Positions 1 through 11,484 of a stretch of 64,000 nt of DNA are shown one piece after another (positions within the stretch are counted from its first letter, which is position 1; each line of letters starts with the position of its first letter). The notes under the pieces were generated by a model. That model ran no database searches, was not told where the DNA came from, and saw nothing but the letters and a program-made list of their open reading frames with translations. Both the position numbers and the translations under genes were made by a program. Origin of the DNA: Agarophyton chilense (lineage: Eukaryota > Rhodophyta > Florideophyceae > Gracilariales > Gracilariaceae); the NCBI GenBank assembly GCA_030374765.1, contig JARGXX010000099.1:2604001-2668000 (forward strand), in the 5' to 3' direction.

Positions 1-1055
1 GCAGTGCGGACGGCCCATTCGCTTACCACGACGGACCACCACCCCGACTGGGGATCGTTCAAGAACGACGACCCCACATAGGTGAATACTGGGGGCAGCT
101 CAACGAAGCAACCCCAGCACGCCTCCAAGGAGGACCACCAGTCTGGGAGACTGACGTACCGACCACGTCGGTGAGCAGGCGCGATGCGCTCAATCTCCGT
201 GTTCTGGTACGGTACGAAATACCCGGTCCGGGCCCGCCAACGCCGCTCATCGCGGATGAAGTTCTGAAGGAAGTTCGAGCGCGACTGCCGCGGTTGGTAG
301 CGGAACTCTGCCCGAAGAATCGGTCGTGCCCAGCAAAGGGCTTCTTGCCGAGCGATCGGTGTGCCCCTCCAAGCGAGGGTTTCCAATCCGTTAAGACGGT
401 CACAGTACGACATTTCCCCGCGAGTGCAGTAAAGGTGGACGTCGAATTCGACCTCTGGCGGTATCGGAAACTCGAAAGGCGCCCGATGGTGCCTGAGATA
501 AGCGATCCGCACAAGCGCGGCTTGAGCCTCCGCAGAGGATTCACCGCGTCGGCGGAGTATGTGGTGTACCGGGATGGTGATACGATTACGCCAATCCCAG
601 GACGGGGTCACCACGCCGGGCAGGTCGCCCGGGAGCATCTCCGAATTATCGGTGTAGGATTGGATCAAATCCTCGTCACGGACAGCCAATGGGTGAAACC
701 AAGGCGCATACCGCAACCTCGCTGAGCCATGCCGAGTTCTCGGATTTGCACCCACAAGGGCGTCGTAGGTCGGCCACTGCGGTGGGTCCGCCTGTCCGCG
801 AAAGCGGGCGCCAATACGGTGGTCTTCGTACGCGAGGTTGGTAACATCCCCAGGGTGGGGCGCGGACCGGAAGCCGGTGGAACCGCCAAGGGCGGGAGTC
901 GCGGATGTGTTATGACGATCGGGGTTGGACCTGGTGCGTGTTGGTGTGCTGTTGTTGGAATCGGATGCGGAGAGCGTGCGTGGGATCCTTGGTGAAGGTG
1001 TGTTGGTTTCCGGAGACCAGGTGTCGGACGCGCTCTTATCATGACGAGCTGCCAT
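1..1055 (-). pseudogene. Gypsy-A copy 1: antisense accessory reading frame, partial and degraded
   Basis: Minus-strand relative of the 591-residue antisense frame at 32051-33826. Its start codon (1053-1055) lies 48 bp inside the 3' LTR, as in the other copy. The N-terminal part of the protein falls in the window and the rest is off the left edge. The copy looks broken, with a few breaks. Function unknown; see the whole-looking copy for the description. Confidence 0.6.
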
Positions 1056-1102
1056 GCCGACTTCCTCTTCGAGGTGTTCGCCCTGTCTTAAAGGGGGGGA
1101 TA

Positions 1103-1966
1103 TGAAGAGCAACGTCCTCCACGGAGGTTTGTGGGGACTTAAGTTTTTTCCGGAGCCTCCGGCGTGCAACCTCGTTATGAGTACGAGTAATCCGTTTCAC
1201 GGCGATGGCCGGAACGCCGGTGATGCACCGGCGGGACCGGGTGCCATACACGTGGCCGCAGCGCTCGCGCGACACGTGGCCGCCAGATTGGCCCTTTTTG
1301 TTAGACGGACATTTAGCTATTTAGGATAGACTTTATTTATTCTATTCTACGGTGACTACAGTACTTAGGCCGCCGGCCTCGCGGCCGCCGGTCCAGTAAA
1401 GTCTCGCCAACAAGGGTGATCTTGGTCTTCCAGATCTTGGCTCTGGGTCGAACCGCCTGCACGGATATACAACTCCTTACGGAGGGATTTCCCGTGGTGC
1501 ACGGCTTCCCAACCCCCTTGGACATTCAAGCAGCCTTCGTGTGTTGGGTATCTATTCCCACTTTCGTGGTTCCGCCCGTGTATACGGTTTGCTACACCCG
1601 GCAGTGCCGGCTATTCCCGAGTCCCCTCTTGCGACTCGTGGTCAACCTCGCCCTCTTGCCTCCGTTCCCGTTTTCCTTCCCTTTTCCTCCCCTTCATTGG
1701 GCAATTCCCGCTCTTGCGGCTCGCACTGACACCTGTCGTGCTCGCCACTCTCGTGGGTTTTGCCTCCTCAGAGGATACGCAAGCACCGCTTCGGCGGATA
1801 TTATCGGCTTCTTTCAGCCTCCCTGCGCCCGTCGCGACGGTTCGGCTCCGGCTTACACCCGGCATTGCGCGCCGATCCCTGGGAGGGCTCTACCGCGCCG
1901 GTTACCTCGTGAGAGGAAGATCCGGACGTCTTCGTAGGTTTTCCCCCTTGGGGGCATTGTCCTACA
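1103..1966 (+). repeat. Gypsy-A copy 1, 3' LTR
   Basis: An 864-bp LTR starting TGAAGAGC and ending CCTACA, preceded by the purine tract AAGGGGGGGATA. It has the same length as the 3' LTR of copy 2 (33873-34736). It holds two ACACGTGG motifs (1248-1255, 1272-1279), an AT-rich TTTATTTATTCTATT stretch near 1329-1345 that could serve as a core promoter, and a GC-rich GGCCGCCGG direct repeat near 1370-1392. The plus-strand frame at 1416-1937 is open, but it is not taken as a gene. Confidence 0.9.
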
Positions 1967-2723
1967 AAACCGTTGGATCGGGAATGGGTATGGGTATCCC
2001 AAAGAATGGGGGAAAATCCGGCGAAGAGGAAAAACGGGGCGAGGGTCGGGCACTAACAGGCACCGGACCCGAGAACCAGAAAAGGGGCGAAACAACAAAA
2101 GAAACCCAATATAGGGGCGAAAACCTGTCCTCGAAAGGAAACACAAAAAGCACGCAACAGGTAAGCAGAACCCCCACGGGGTATCGTGCACGCAGGTCGT
2201 CTGAGCGGTCCCAAGGGGGTGGTTGCACGGAACCCAAGCGTGGGCACTCTCCAAGTGAAGTCGTGTCCCTACGCAGGCGTTGCTAACCAGAGCTCGTCCC
2301 GGGTTGTAAGGCCGAAACGATGGCGACGAAGAACTTCTAAAGGTATCGAAGACCAACCTTGGTTCCCATTTACTTTGAGCCTCGGACGGTCAGATCTCGT
2401 CTCACTAAGTAGGGCCCACTAACTAAACTCTACAGTAGTGCACACCTGCTCAGGGCCATACACGTGGAGATCCCATTGTCAGGGCCCAAAAATTCAAGGT
2501 TCTAACAAATATCCGAAAAATCGGTGCCAAATTAAGCCACGTGTATCACGGGGCCAATCCAACCGTGGGCCATCCGAATTTTCCCTTATAGGCGAAATCT
2601 AACCAGAAATCAGTGCCACCTCAGCACACCTTAGAGGGGATCATAATCATAACCCTCGGAGGGTTCAATCCTCATTCTATGAGTTGCATCTTCAAGTATC
2701 CCCTGACTGGGCGTTGCTCTACA
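1967..2723 (-). repeat. Reversed Gypsy-B LTR, entered by Gypsy-A copy 1
   Basis: The reverse complement of this block matches the Gypsy-B LTR (13423-14336) from its first base, TGTAGAGC, which here ends at 2723. The remaining part of the LTR would lie beyond the Gypsy-A insertion, off the left edge. It is either a solo LTR or the end of a second Gypsy-B copy. It stands head to head with the forward Gypsy-B LTR that follows, and the two make a large inverted repeat. Confidence 0.85.
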
Positions 2724-3550
2724 CTAAGTTGTGCTGAGGTGGCACTGTTTTCTGGTTAGAGCTCGCCTATGAAGTGACAATTCGGATGGCCCATGGTTGG
2801 ACTGGCCCCGTGATACACGTGGCTTAATTTTGGCACCGATTTTTGGATATTTGTGAGAACGTTGGACTTTTGGGCCCTGACAGTGGGATCTCCACGTGTA
2901 TGGCCCTGAGCAGGTGTGCACTACTGTAGATTTTAGTTAGTGGGCCCTACTTAGGGAGACGAGATCTGACAGTCCGAAGCTCAAAGTAAATGGGAACCAA
3001 GGTTGGTCTTCGATACCTTTAGAGGTTCTTCGTCGCCATCGTTTCGCCCTTACAACCCGGAACGGGCTCCGGTTAGCAACGCCTGCGTAGGGACACGACT
3101 CCACTTGGAGAGTGCCCACGTTTGGGTTCCGTGCAACCACCCCCTTGGGACCGCTCAGACGACCTGCGTGCACGATACCCCGTGGGGGTTCTGCTTACTT
3201 GTTGCGTGCTTTTTGTGTATCCTTTGGAGAACAGGTTTTCGCCCCTGTACTGGTTTTCTTTTGTTGTTTCGCCTATATACTGGTTCTCGGGTCCGGTGCC
3301 TGTTAGTGCCCGACCCTCGCCCCGTTTTTCCTCTTCGCCGGATTTTCCCCCATTCTTTGGGATACCCATACCCATTCCCGATCGAACGGTTTCTACCCCT
3401 CACCTCCGCCGGTAATGCCGGAATCCCCCGTGAGAGGTACACCCCACACTACGGGTGGAACGGAGGGCTCTGTCTCTGAGTCTGCCTCCCCCAGGGAGCA
3501 AGGCTTCGAACACCTTGAGAGCACTTCCCGTCGCCGGGTTTTGCTCCACA
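2724..3550 (+). repeat. Gypsy-B 5' LTR
   Basis: Matches the 3' LTR at 13423-14336 and ends in the same TTGCTCCACA. It begins within the family LTR, directly at the junction with the reversed LTR, so the first 100 or so LTR bases are represented only in the reversed copy. It includes the ACACGTGG motif that recurs in the Gypsy LTRs of this window. Confidence 0.88.
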
Positions 3551-3552
3551 AG

Positions 3553-3570
3553 TGGTCTCCCGACTTAGAA
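3553..3570 (+). other. Gypsy-B primer-binding site (tRNA-Tyr-like)
   Basis: TGGTCTCCCGACTTAGAA lies two bases after the 5' LTR. Its complement ends in CCA and fits a tRNA 3' end with A73 and G72. A C1:G72 pair with A73 is typical of eukaryotic tRNA-Tyr. The same 18 bases follow the 5' LTRs of Gypsy-A and Gypsy-C. The tRNA assignment is inference. Confidence 0.8.
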
Positions 3571-3831
3571 TCCGTTCTCGGACTTTTGGGTTGGTCATCC
3601 ACGTGTTGGGATATCTCTTGGAAGAGGAAGCACCGTCGTGAAGATTTGTTGTAGTGGTCTCCTTTGGAAAGGGTGGAATTGGTTTTTATTTTTGTTTTGT
3701 GTTACGTCATCCGTTCTCCGGGAATCTCGTGATCGAATTTCATCGTTACCCCGAATCGTCGGTGTCGTGTCTGCAGCATTTCGCCGCCTACCCGTGGTTC
3801 CAGGACTGGATCGAACCGTCAAGCGGATTCA

Positions 3832-5810
3832 GTGCCCCCGGCCCCGCCTAGGCCGAGGAGCTCAATTCCCGAAGGTCGGAACGATTCCGGTATCGATCCG
3901 GACACTCGGAGAGCACCCTCAGTGGTTTCAGGTCCTCGAGAGTTCGTGGCTGTGGGCCCAGCTCCAGTGGTGGAGACCCCCTCAGCAGCACCCCGAAGTC
4001 GGGCCGACCCTGAATTACAGCGCCTGGAGACTCGAATCGATATCGCCAACGCGGCTCACTTCGAGCTCCTTCAGGAGGTTACTACCCTCCGCCTCAGGGT
4101 GGAGGACGCCCAGGTGCGGGGAGTCGCCGATGACCGTCGTACCCTGAGGAGGGATGTGAACTCCCTTTTGGAAAGCTTTGGTACCCCTGGGGTCTTTATC
4201 CAGGAATATCGGAGCCTCGTGGAGGAACGCCGCCTGCAAGCGGAACGCTTCCGAGCTCGGCTGGACACCTTCGAGGCCATTATCCGTATTGACGGAGACA
4301 CAGAAGCGTCGAAGGATAAAACCGACGTTTCGGAAGACGAATAACACCGCTCCGCTAAATGGGACCGCCGCAAGTCCAAGAAGAGGGTTCACCTCCAAGA
4401 GTATTTATCGGATTCCGATCCCAATCCCTCGTCATCGAGTTCGTCCTCCGAATCTTCGGATAGTGAAGATGAACGCCGTTCATCCCGGGCGACTCGGTCG
4501 AAGGCTACTTACACCTTTCAAGGGGCAATCCGTACCCGGAAGAAGGGTAGGAAACACCTTGGATTAAGGGAGCTGAAGCCGACGAATCCTCTCTATCGGA
4601 AGCTGCTATCGTACCACTATTACCGGTTGGATAACCCTTCGGGAGATCGAACATCCCGCGGAACGGGTAAGGTCAAGGACTACATCAAAAGGCTGAGCAT
4701 CACCCTACTGAAGAGGGAGTTCACAGGAACAGATCCAATTCTGGTGCTCGATTTCCTTGTAAGGTTCGTCCAGGAGGCTGACATCCTCGGTATGAGTGAA
4801 GCGCAAGCGTATCTTGCATTACCCTATTTCTTAAAGGGGATGGCTGAAGACCAGTTCAACTCCGTCCGTGGATCATCCCGAGCCTCGGAAGGGGGAGTCA
4901 CGTGCTGGCCCGAAGCGGTGCAGTACCTCTTGAGGTCATACGCTACTGGAAATGCGATTCAGGAAGCAATCCTTGCATTAATGGATACGCGGCAGAAGCC
5001 GATGGAAACCGAAACGGTGTATTCAACTCGCTTGAATAAAGCGTTTCACCGATGCAGGAATGTATTCCCCGCCTAAGAGGGATGCACCATGTTTGTGGAT
5101 GGTTTGGACGCCTCGATAAGGGCATTGGTTGCCCGACATCGGGAAGAGAAGCGCAAGCTGACCTACTTGGAACTGGTTCAGTACGCCCAGGCTGAGGGGG
5201 ATACTCTCCGTGCCCGGCAGAACCGAAAGAGTCGGCCGACACGTGCACTCCTCGCCAATGGAGGTAACTCGTCTTTGTCACTCGCAGGAGGCCCTGCCCC
5301 TGTGGGAGTCAATGATAACATTCACTTCATGGGAAGTAACCCCGAATCTATGGGTACGTCTAAGTTGCCGTCGACATCCGCTCCGACTACGGATGAAGAC
5401 CCTGCGCTCTATACCCAAGGACGGAGGGTGCCAGCTGCATCGCTACCTTTTTGCGAATACCGCTGCTCGGTTCTCTCGCCCCGGATGGAGGGATACAGCA
5501 CCACGTCGCGTGGATTCACGTCCACAACCGAACCCGGCAGAGCTGATTTGCTATTTGTGTTACCTTCATGGTCACAAAGCACCAGACTGCACATTTCCCC
5601 TGCGGGGGGGTTTACGAATTATCGCTCAGTACGAGACTCTGACCCCTGAGGAGAAAGCTCGAGTCCCGAGTAGGTCCTATGAGGAACAAAGGATACTCCG
5701 AGCTCACCTTGCTGACAGGGATACAGAACTTGTACCCGCGAACGGGGAACAACCGGTCCCCTTCGAGGCAGCTGCACCGAATTCGGTGGGGTCCGCTTCG
5801 AAAAACTAAA
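3832..5810 (+). pseudogene. Gypsy-B gag region
   Basis: Gag forms the particle that packages the RNA. A central segment around 4630-5080 carries blocks shared with Gypsy-A gag, such as DPILVLDFL and RGSSRASEGGVTCW. These are followed by a zinc knuckle of CX2CX4HX4C form (CYLCYLHGHKAPDC) near 5548-5590, which binds RNA. The N-terminal part is predicted helical and the middle is rich in serine and acidic residues. It is part of a broken element and carries a few breaks. Gypsy-A and Gypsy-B gag are clearly sister families; Gypsy-C gag is more distant. Confidence 0.8.
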
Positions 5811-5879
5811 CTTGGGAGTCTCCCCTGCGGGAGGGGCGTCTTCTAAGCCGGAGTTGAAGACGCCCGAGGCGCTCCAGCT

Positions 5880-6360
5880 TCGCTCCCCAGCTGTAACTAT
5901 CCTTTCAAGGAGAACGGCTGACACCGACGTTAACTCGGGATACTTTAGTGTCCTCCGTCGCCCGTGGATCCTGTCCCGTAATCTCCGTATTCCGGATCGA
6001 GTTATGGTAATGGCCAAGCGGAATTATAAAGTATTCGCCGACTTTGGCCTGTCCAACCAGTTTATGGTTCGTCAAATATCTGTCCTGGATACAGGAGCCG
6101 CTCCTAACTTAGTTCATGTTGAATTGTTACCCCCGCTGCTCCGGGTTCAAGTTCGTACCGGTCCACGTTTGGATATCGCCGATGCGAACAACAACCCGCT
6201 ACGGACAGTGGGTACAATTTCCCTCATGGTGAGGTTAGGCTCCTATCTCTTTCCGCTAGAGTTTATTGTATGCAAGTCACTTGCAGCACCAGTCATACTG
6301 GGTTGTGACTTTTGCGACCGCTTCGTGGAAGCCATCCGTCCTCGGAATAGAACTGTGTAA
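5880..6360 (+). pseudogene. Gypsy-B retropepsin-type protease region
   Basis: An aspartic protease domain that would cut the Gag-Pol polyprotein. The active-site motif is seen as LDTGAAPNLV near 6087-6116, followed by the flap and glycine-rich end (PVILGCDF) near 6290-6315, the usual retropepsin spacing. The same two motifs occur in Gypsy-A at about 27985 and 28190, and the first in Gypsy-D on the minus strand. It belongs to a broken element. Confidence 0.8.
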
Positions 6361-6449
6361 CTCGAAGACGGGTCTACGATCCCAATCGTTCGTAACCCTT
6401 ACAGGGAGCAGCGCGAACACGCGTTCCTCTCCCTGTCGCGCAGGAATCT

Positions 6450-8290
6450 GTGAAGAAGGACCCGGTGTCTACACGGGTAAAGGTTGCGAAGTCAGTGGCT
6501 ATCCCGCCAGAAACCCAGGTTTGGGTCACAGTTTTTACCAAGCAAATTGGTGTGCATGTGGTACAACCGAACCCGTCTCTCTATACGCGGCGTCAACTCG
6601 CCCTTGCGAATGGGGTTGTCTCCGTGGAACCGGATAAACCTTTCAAGGTTTTGGTAGCCAACTTTGGAAAGACAACGCAGCATTTGGTCAAACACCAGAT
6701 CCTGGGTTCTGTTCTTCCACACCCGCATGCGGTCGTACCTAAAAAGATCTCTATCGCAGAGGTCCTTGGTGTGGCGGACCCTAAGGAGGGGGAGGACACT
6801 GCCGAAATCGCGGAAGACGGTGAGCATACGACTGCAGCTCCACACGCTGAACACTTTAAACCTCAGGAGGTTACGGCCCCTATCACAGGAGCAGACCAGA
6901 CGGATCCTGTTCAGGAATTGGAGAAATGGGATCTCAACCATGTACCCGCATCTCATCGGGAGGAGCTGAGGCACATGCTTCGTGCATTTACCCCCATGTG
7001 GGATGGTTCCCTTGGAACTATTGGGATTACAGAACACCGCATCCACTTGTTACCGACCACTCGGCCTATTGCCCAACACCCTTACAGGGCTGGACCGAAA
7101 GCTCGGGAAGAGGAGAAATCTCAGGTGGAGAAGATGCTTAAAGCGGGCGTAATTGAACCTGCCCAGTCCGCTTGGGCCTCACCAGTGGTGTTAGTTCCGA
7201 AACCGGATGGATCGTGGCGTTTCTGCATCGATTACAGACGTCTGAAAGAGGTAACCATTAAGGATGTGTACCCGATCCCTCGGATGGACGAATACATCGA
7301 CTCCCTTGGGAGTGCTACTGTTTTCTCTACCCTCGACGCCAATTCGGGCTACTGGCAAGTCCCTATTAGGGAGGAAGATCGAGACAAAACGGCTTTCGTG
7401 TGTCATCAAGGACTTTTCCGATTCCGGAGGATGCCTTCTGGGTTGACAAATGCCCCCGCAACGTTTAAACGGGCGATAGACATTCTGTTGGCTCCCTTCA
7501 AGTGGAGGACGTGTCTAGTGTATTTTGACGACATTATTGTCTTCTACAACAACCTGGATGACCACCTCGAACACGTCAGGGACGTATGAAGATACTCCGC
7601 GACGCGGGAATCACCTTGAAACTCAAGAAGTGCGAGTTTTTCACCGATTCGGTTAAGTATCTGGGTCATATCATCCGTCCCGGACAGCTTTCAATCGATG
7701 AAGAACGAGTGAAATCCTTGAAGGAAGCAAAACACCCGAAAACTCAAACGGAGTTGCGATCCTTTTTAGGTCTGTGTAACGTGTATCGCCGATTCGTCCC
7801 GAACTTTGCGGATATTGCCACCCGCTCAACAGGCTCCTGACGAGGGGACAACCAGTTGAACTGGAACCTTTTGGCGACGCGGAAGCGTCTGCCTTCACGG
7901 CACTGGTGAATGCCGTAACATCACCGCCAATCTTGGCTCTACCCAATCCTGGGCTCCCTTACGAAGTGGACACCGATGCTAGTGCAAACCAAGTAAGGTG
8001 TGCACTGTTCCAATCCTCTGAGGATGGTGAACGTCACCCTATTGGGTACTGGTCACGTTCCCTCAATGTCCATGAAAGGAACTACTCGGTCTCCGAGAAA
8101 GAATGTTTAGCCGTTGTGTGGGCCTTAGCTACACTTCGCCCCTATCTGATGGGTACTCGTTTCAAAGTCCATACGGACCACGCATGATTGCGTTGGCTCC
8201 TGGAGATCTCCGAACCCTCGGGCCGCCTTATGCGCTGGCGTCTCCGACTGTCGGAATTCGACTTTGAGATCCTGTACAAGAAAGGGAAGC
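6450..8290 (+). pseudogene. Gypsy-B reverse transcriptase and RNase H region
   Basis: Copies the RNA into DNA and removes the RNA strand. Reverse transcriptase blocks are seen in order: the N-terminal RAGPKAREEE and VEKMLKAGVIEPAQSAWASPVVLVPK, the fingers DGSWRFCIDYR, FSTLDANSGYWQVP, the primer-grip region, and the catalytic YFDD near 7520-7535. The connection block LGLCNVYRRFVPNF comes next. RNase H then follows with DTDASANQV, SEKECLAVVWAL and the HTDH motif to about 8180. These are ordinary Ty3/Gypsy signatures. A few breaks fall within it. Confidence 0.88.
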
Positions 8291-8639
8291 TGAACACTCA
8301 GGCTGATGCACTATCTCGCTTGGGAACCACAGCGGAAACAGAACCCTACGAGGACGATGACATCCCATGTTTTATGGTATCGGACCTCGAGGGAGGAGCT
8401 CAACCGCTGACGGATGATGTTTGTGACGATATACTCGTCAACGAGAGTCTGGATTCGCCGACCGGCTCTTTTATACCTATCTCTCCAGAGGAGATGATAC
8501 GCGAGCAACAGCTCGACCCATTCTGTACACGGATTCGGGCTCGCCTCAACGGAGGATTGCAGTTACCTTTCGAGGACGACGATCAGGGTTACCTAATCAG
8601 GACCGTTGGACCTCGCCCGAGGATAGTGGAGCCGCACAC

Positions 8640-9780
8640 CCTACAACAGAGGGTATTACACCTCACTCACTATGTGAAGGTTGGCGCCCACCCCGGGGGA
8701 AGAAAACTGTACCTCACGTTGAGAAGGGACTTTTACTGGCCGGCAATGGCATTCGATTGTTACGCCGTCAGACGGGCCTGCGCCAATTGCGCCAAGAATG
8801 ACGTCAAACTTCGGAAGCACTCTAAGAAGTTGACGCTGTTCCCGGCACGGGCTCCACTCGAATTCGTGGCCATAGACATCCTAGGGGAGTTTATCAGGAC
8901 GCCCCGAGGTCATCGGTATCTGCTTGTCATTTCTGACAGATTCTCTAAGCTAACGAGAACTGTGCCGCTGAAGCGGATCACCGCCGCTACCGTTGCGCAA
9001 GCGTTCGTGACCCATTGGGTGTTCGTATATGGACCGCCGGTGCAGTTGTTATCCGACAACGGAGGGCAATTCGCATCAAAGTTCTTTCAGGATGTATGTC
9101 GAATACTTGATGTAAGGAATTTATTTGTTACTACGTATCACCCTCAGGGGAATGGCCAGGTGGAGAGGTTTAACCGCACGATACTCAACTCTTTGAGATC
9201 GTATGTTGCGGATCACCCCAAAAATTGGGACTTGTACACAGACGCATCGGGTTACATCGTTATCCCCATTCGAACTGGTACTGTCGAAGACACCGCCGCC
9301 GGTCGCCATCGAGGCTCAACCGACGCTGTCGACGTACCCGTCACCGGGATTGTACCGAGAAGCCTGGAAGGAGTGTCTTACGAAGATGGTGCCGATAGCC
9401 CGGAAAGCAATGGACAAAGCTCAACGCGCCTACAAGAAGGACTTTGACAATCGGGTTCGCAAACCTCTACCTCAGATGGAGCCCAACGACTTCGTCTTCC
9501 TTCGAAAGGAATACTACAATCCTGAAAAGGAACGTAGGCACAAGCTTTCGCCGATTGTGGACGGACCCTATCGGGTGGTTTCTGTAGACCCGGACACGGT
9601 GGTATTGGATATCGTTAACCGCCACGAACGGATCTCCAGGGACCGCATCACACGAGCGCCCAACCCAAATGTGGAAGTGGTGTCGGCACCAACGCCCTCC
9701 ACAAGGGATGATTCAACGGAAGTTAACCCGTCAGGCGGAGATTCGAACACCCGCCCCGTTATACTTCCGCACCGGTAACG
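8640..9780 (+). pseudogene. Gypsy-B integrase region
   Basis: Inserts the DNA copy into the genome. An HHCC zinc-binding part (GAHPGGRKLYLTLRRDFYWP, then CANCAKN) precedes the catalytic core with AIDILGEF, LLSDNGGQFASKFF and YHPQGNGQVERFNRT, which supply the D, D and E residues. The C-terminal part includes the GPYRVVSVD block near 9560-9590 seen in many Ty3/Gypsy integrases. It belongs to a broken element. Confidence 0.85.
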
Positions 9781-10880
9781 TGGTTTAACCGACCTACCGG
9801 AAACTTCGGATACTCCCGAACCTGGGCCCGCTCCCTCAAGGGCCCAGTCAACGAACTCTTACAGAGTTACTCCCCCACCGGAGGTAATCAAGCCTCCTGG
9901 CTCTCCGCCTAAGGAGAGGGGAGGAGGACTTAGTTCCTTCGCAGGACGATGTTTCGGCGTCAGCCAGTCGCCGTAACAGGGAATCTAGTTCTCACAGTGA
10001 GACAGCGAGCCCGACTGAGCCGGCGACAGAGAAGTCACAACCCCAGCGTATGGGTAGCGACATCACCGCCGACCCAGCCGAGCACGACGTCAGAAAAGAT
10101 GACGAAAACCCGCCTAGGGAGAGTCGTGTGGAGAACTCCGCACCCGGAACGCCTACAGAGCCGACGATCACCCGCCGCCGCGGAAGAGACACTGAGGTGT
10201 TGCACACTCAAACCCCGCTTTCTCGGGAGCGAGCTGTGTCAGCGGACCCGCACGGAGAAGATCTCGACGACGAGGTTGACCAAATTCGGCTCTCCGTTAT
10301 GGAATGGGAATAGGAACTCCTAGGGAGACACTGGAACCCTCAGGAATGAGAAAGAAATGAGTGAGACCCGTCGGGGACAGCTCAGGAGAGTGCTAGCGCG
10401 TGCCGAAAGCGCCACCTCACATCCGCTTGCGGAGTGGCAACCGGCGCCCACGCATTTATGTGGCCCACGTCGAATGGAACCGAGCCAATCAAAAGGCTCT
10501 GACGACCAACCGTCGCGCAAACCGCCTCCGTCGCACGGCGCGTTGCACGAGAGCAACCTTCGTCCCCGTAGCTCGGGTTGACGTTGAAGTCTTACCCCCC
10601 TGAGATTGGGGACGCTACTTCGTCGCGTTTTTTCAACCGTCACGGAATCTAAGAACACCGTTGTCATCGGGAAGATCTCAGCTTTAAGAAGAACCCAAAC
10701 GTTGGCCGTTTTGACTCCGTAGACGGAAGTTACAACGTAGCCCACAGGCCACTCGGCGCCGTTTGGACGAAGTGCTGAGACCCGCTCGCAACACGGAAAA
10801 GAACCCACCGGGGTGTGTCTAGACCCTACGTTGACACCCTCAAGGGAACTAGAGCGTTCCAAGATGGAAGAGAAGCCCGA
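9781..10880 (+). other. Gypsy-B linker between integrase and chromodomain
   Basis: About 1.1 kb rich in proline, serine, threonine and charged codons (EPGPAPSRAQ-like text, many ACC, CCC and GAG codons). No domain is recognised. Gypsy-C has a similar low-complexity linker at about 20650-20930. The stretch is probably a disordered tether for the chromodomain; no separate gene is seen. Confidence 0.55.
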
Positions 10881-10887
10881 ACAGGGA

Positions 10888-11060
10888 AAAGTGTACCCGC
10901 AGGAATTCGTTATCGATCGCATCGTGCGTCACATCTACACCCCCGAGGGAGAAGCTCGCTACCAAGTCCGATGGTACGGATTCTCGCCTGATGAGGATAC
11001 AGTGGAACCCATTGAGCACCTTCCGAGGTCTAAGGTTTTATCCTATCACCGACGCGCTCG
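10888..11060 (+). pseudogene. Gypsy-B chromodomain at the end of pol
   Basis: Seen: EFVIDRIVRHIYTPEGEARYQVRWYGFSPDEDTVEPIEHL, the chromodomain pattern of an N-terminal strand, a YxVRWYGF core with aromatic residues, and a DxxxEPxEHL helix start. (The residues are given here in pieces: VIDRIV, YQVRWYGF, DTVEPIEHL.) In chromoviruses this domain binds modified histone tails and biases where integrase acts. Gypsy-A (about 31510), Gypsy-C (about 20940) and Gypsy-D (about 37300, minus strand) have matching ends. Confidence 0.85.
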
Positions 11061-11276
11061 GTTAACCTTGCCTCCAAGTCTGGATCGTGCCCAAGTCGGG
11101 TAAGCCACCGCGGGAACTGGTGTGGATGCGACCTCGAAGTGAGGAAGATGTTGGACCTCTGAAGAGGAATTGAGGAGAGTATCCCGAGGAACACGTATTG
11201 AGAGGGAATTTTTACTGGCCCTCGGCCTAGCGCCGTTAACCGGGGAACACAACACCGGTTATCGGGACAGTGTATA

Positions 11277-11430
11277 ATGAAAAAGGAAAAGAAGACCCAC
11301 GAAGTGGAGAAGAAGATTAAGAAGAAGATTGGACCCTAGGAAGGGCAAAAGATGAAGAAGATCCTAAGAAGGAATGAAGAAGATGAAGAAGATCCTAGGA
11401 AACAAGAAGAAAAGAAGTTATGCAAATATC
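11277..11430 (+). repeat. Purine-rich GAA/AAG tract between pol and the antisense frame of Gypsy-B
   Basis: About 150 bp made almost wholly of A and G on the plus strand (repeats of AAGAAGAT and AGGAAAAG). It lies between the end of pol and the end of the converging antisense frame. Gypsy-C has a comparable tract in the same place (21165-21440). Confidence 0.75.
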
Positions 11431-11484
11431 AGAAGTTTACTATTGTCGCCAAGCTATGGACTCTACAATTGCCCGAAGGCGGAA

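Larger units (their letters stand above)
1..1966 (+). mobile_element. Gypsy-A copy 1, right end only (Ty3/Gypsy, chromovirus-like)
   Basis: Seen: this stretch is nearly identical to 32770-34736 of the second Gypsy-A copy and ends in the same 864-bp LTR. The window edge cuts the element inside its antisense reading frame, so no gag or pol is visible here. Straight after the LTR (1967 on) lies a reversed Gypsy-B LTR whose last part is missing from the window. The copy therefore most likely inserted into that LTR. The first five bases after the LTR, AAACC, would be the target duplication; its partner lies off the left edge. The copy is degraded, with a few breaks in the visible antisense frame. 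Confidence 0.85.

Noticed and set aside
1416-1937. 173-codon open frame in the Gypsy-A LTR, also present at 24931-25452 and in part at 34185-34682
   Set aside because: The LTR copies are nearly identical, so shared openness is no test of coding, and several overlapping frames are open in the same GC-rich DNA.
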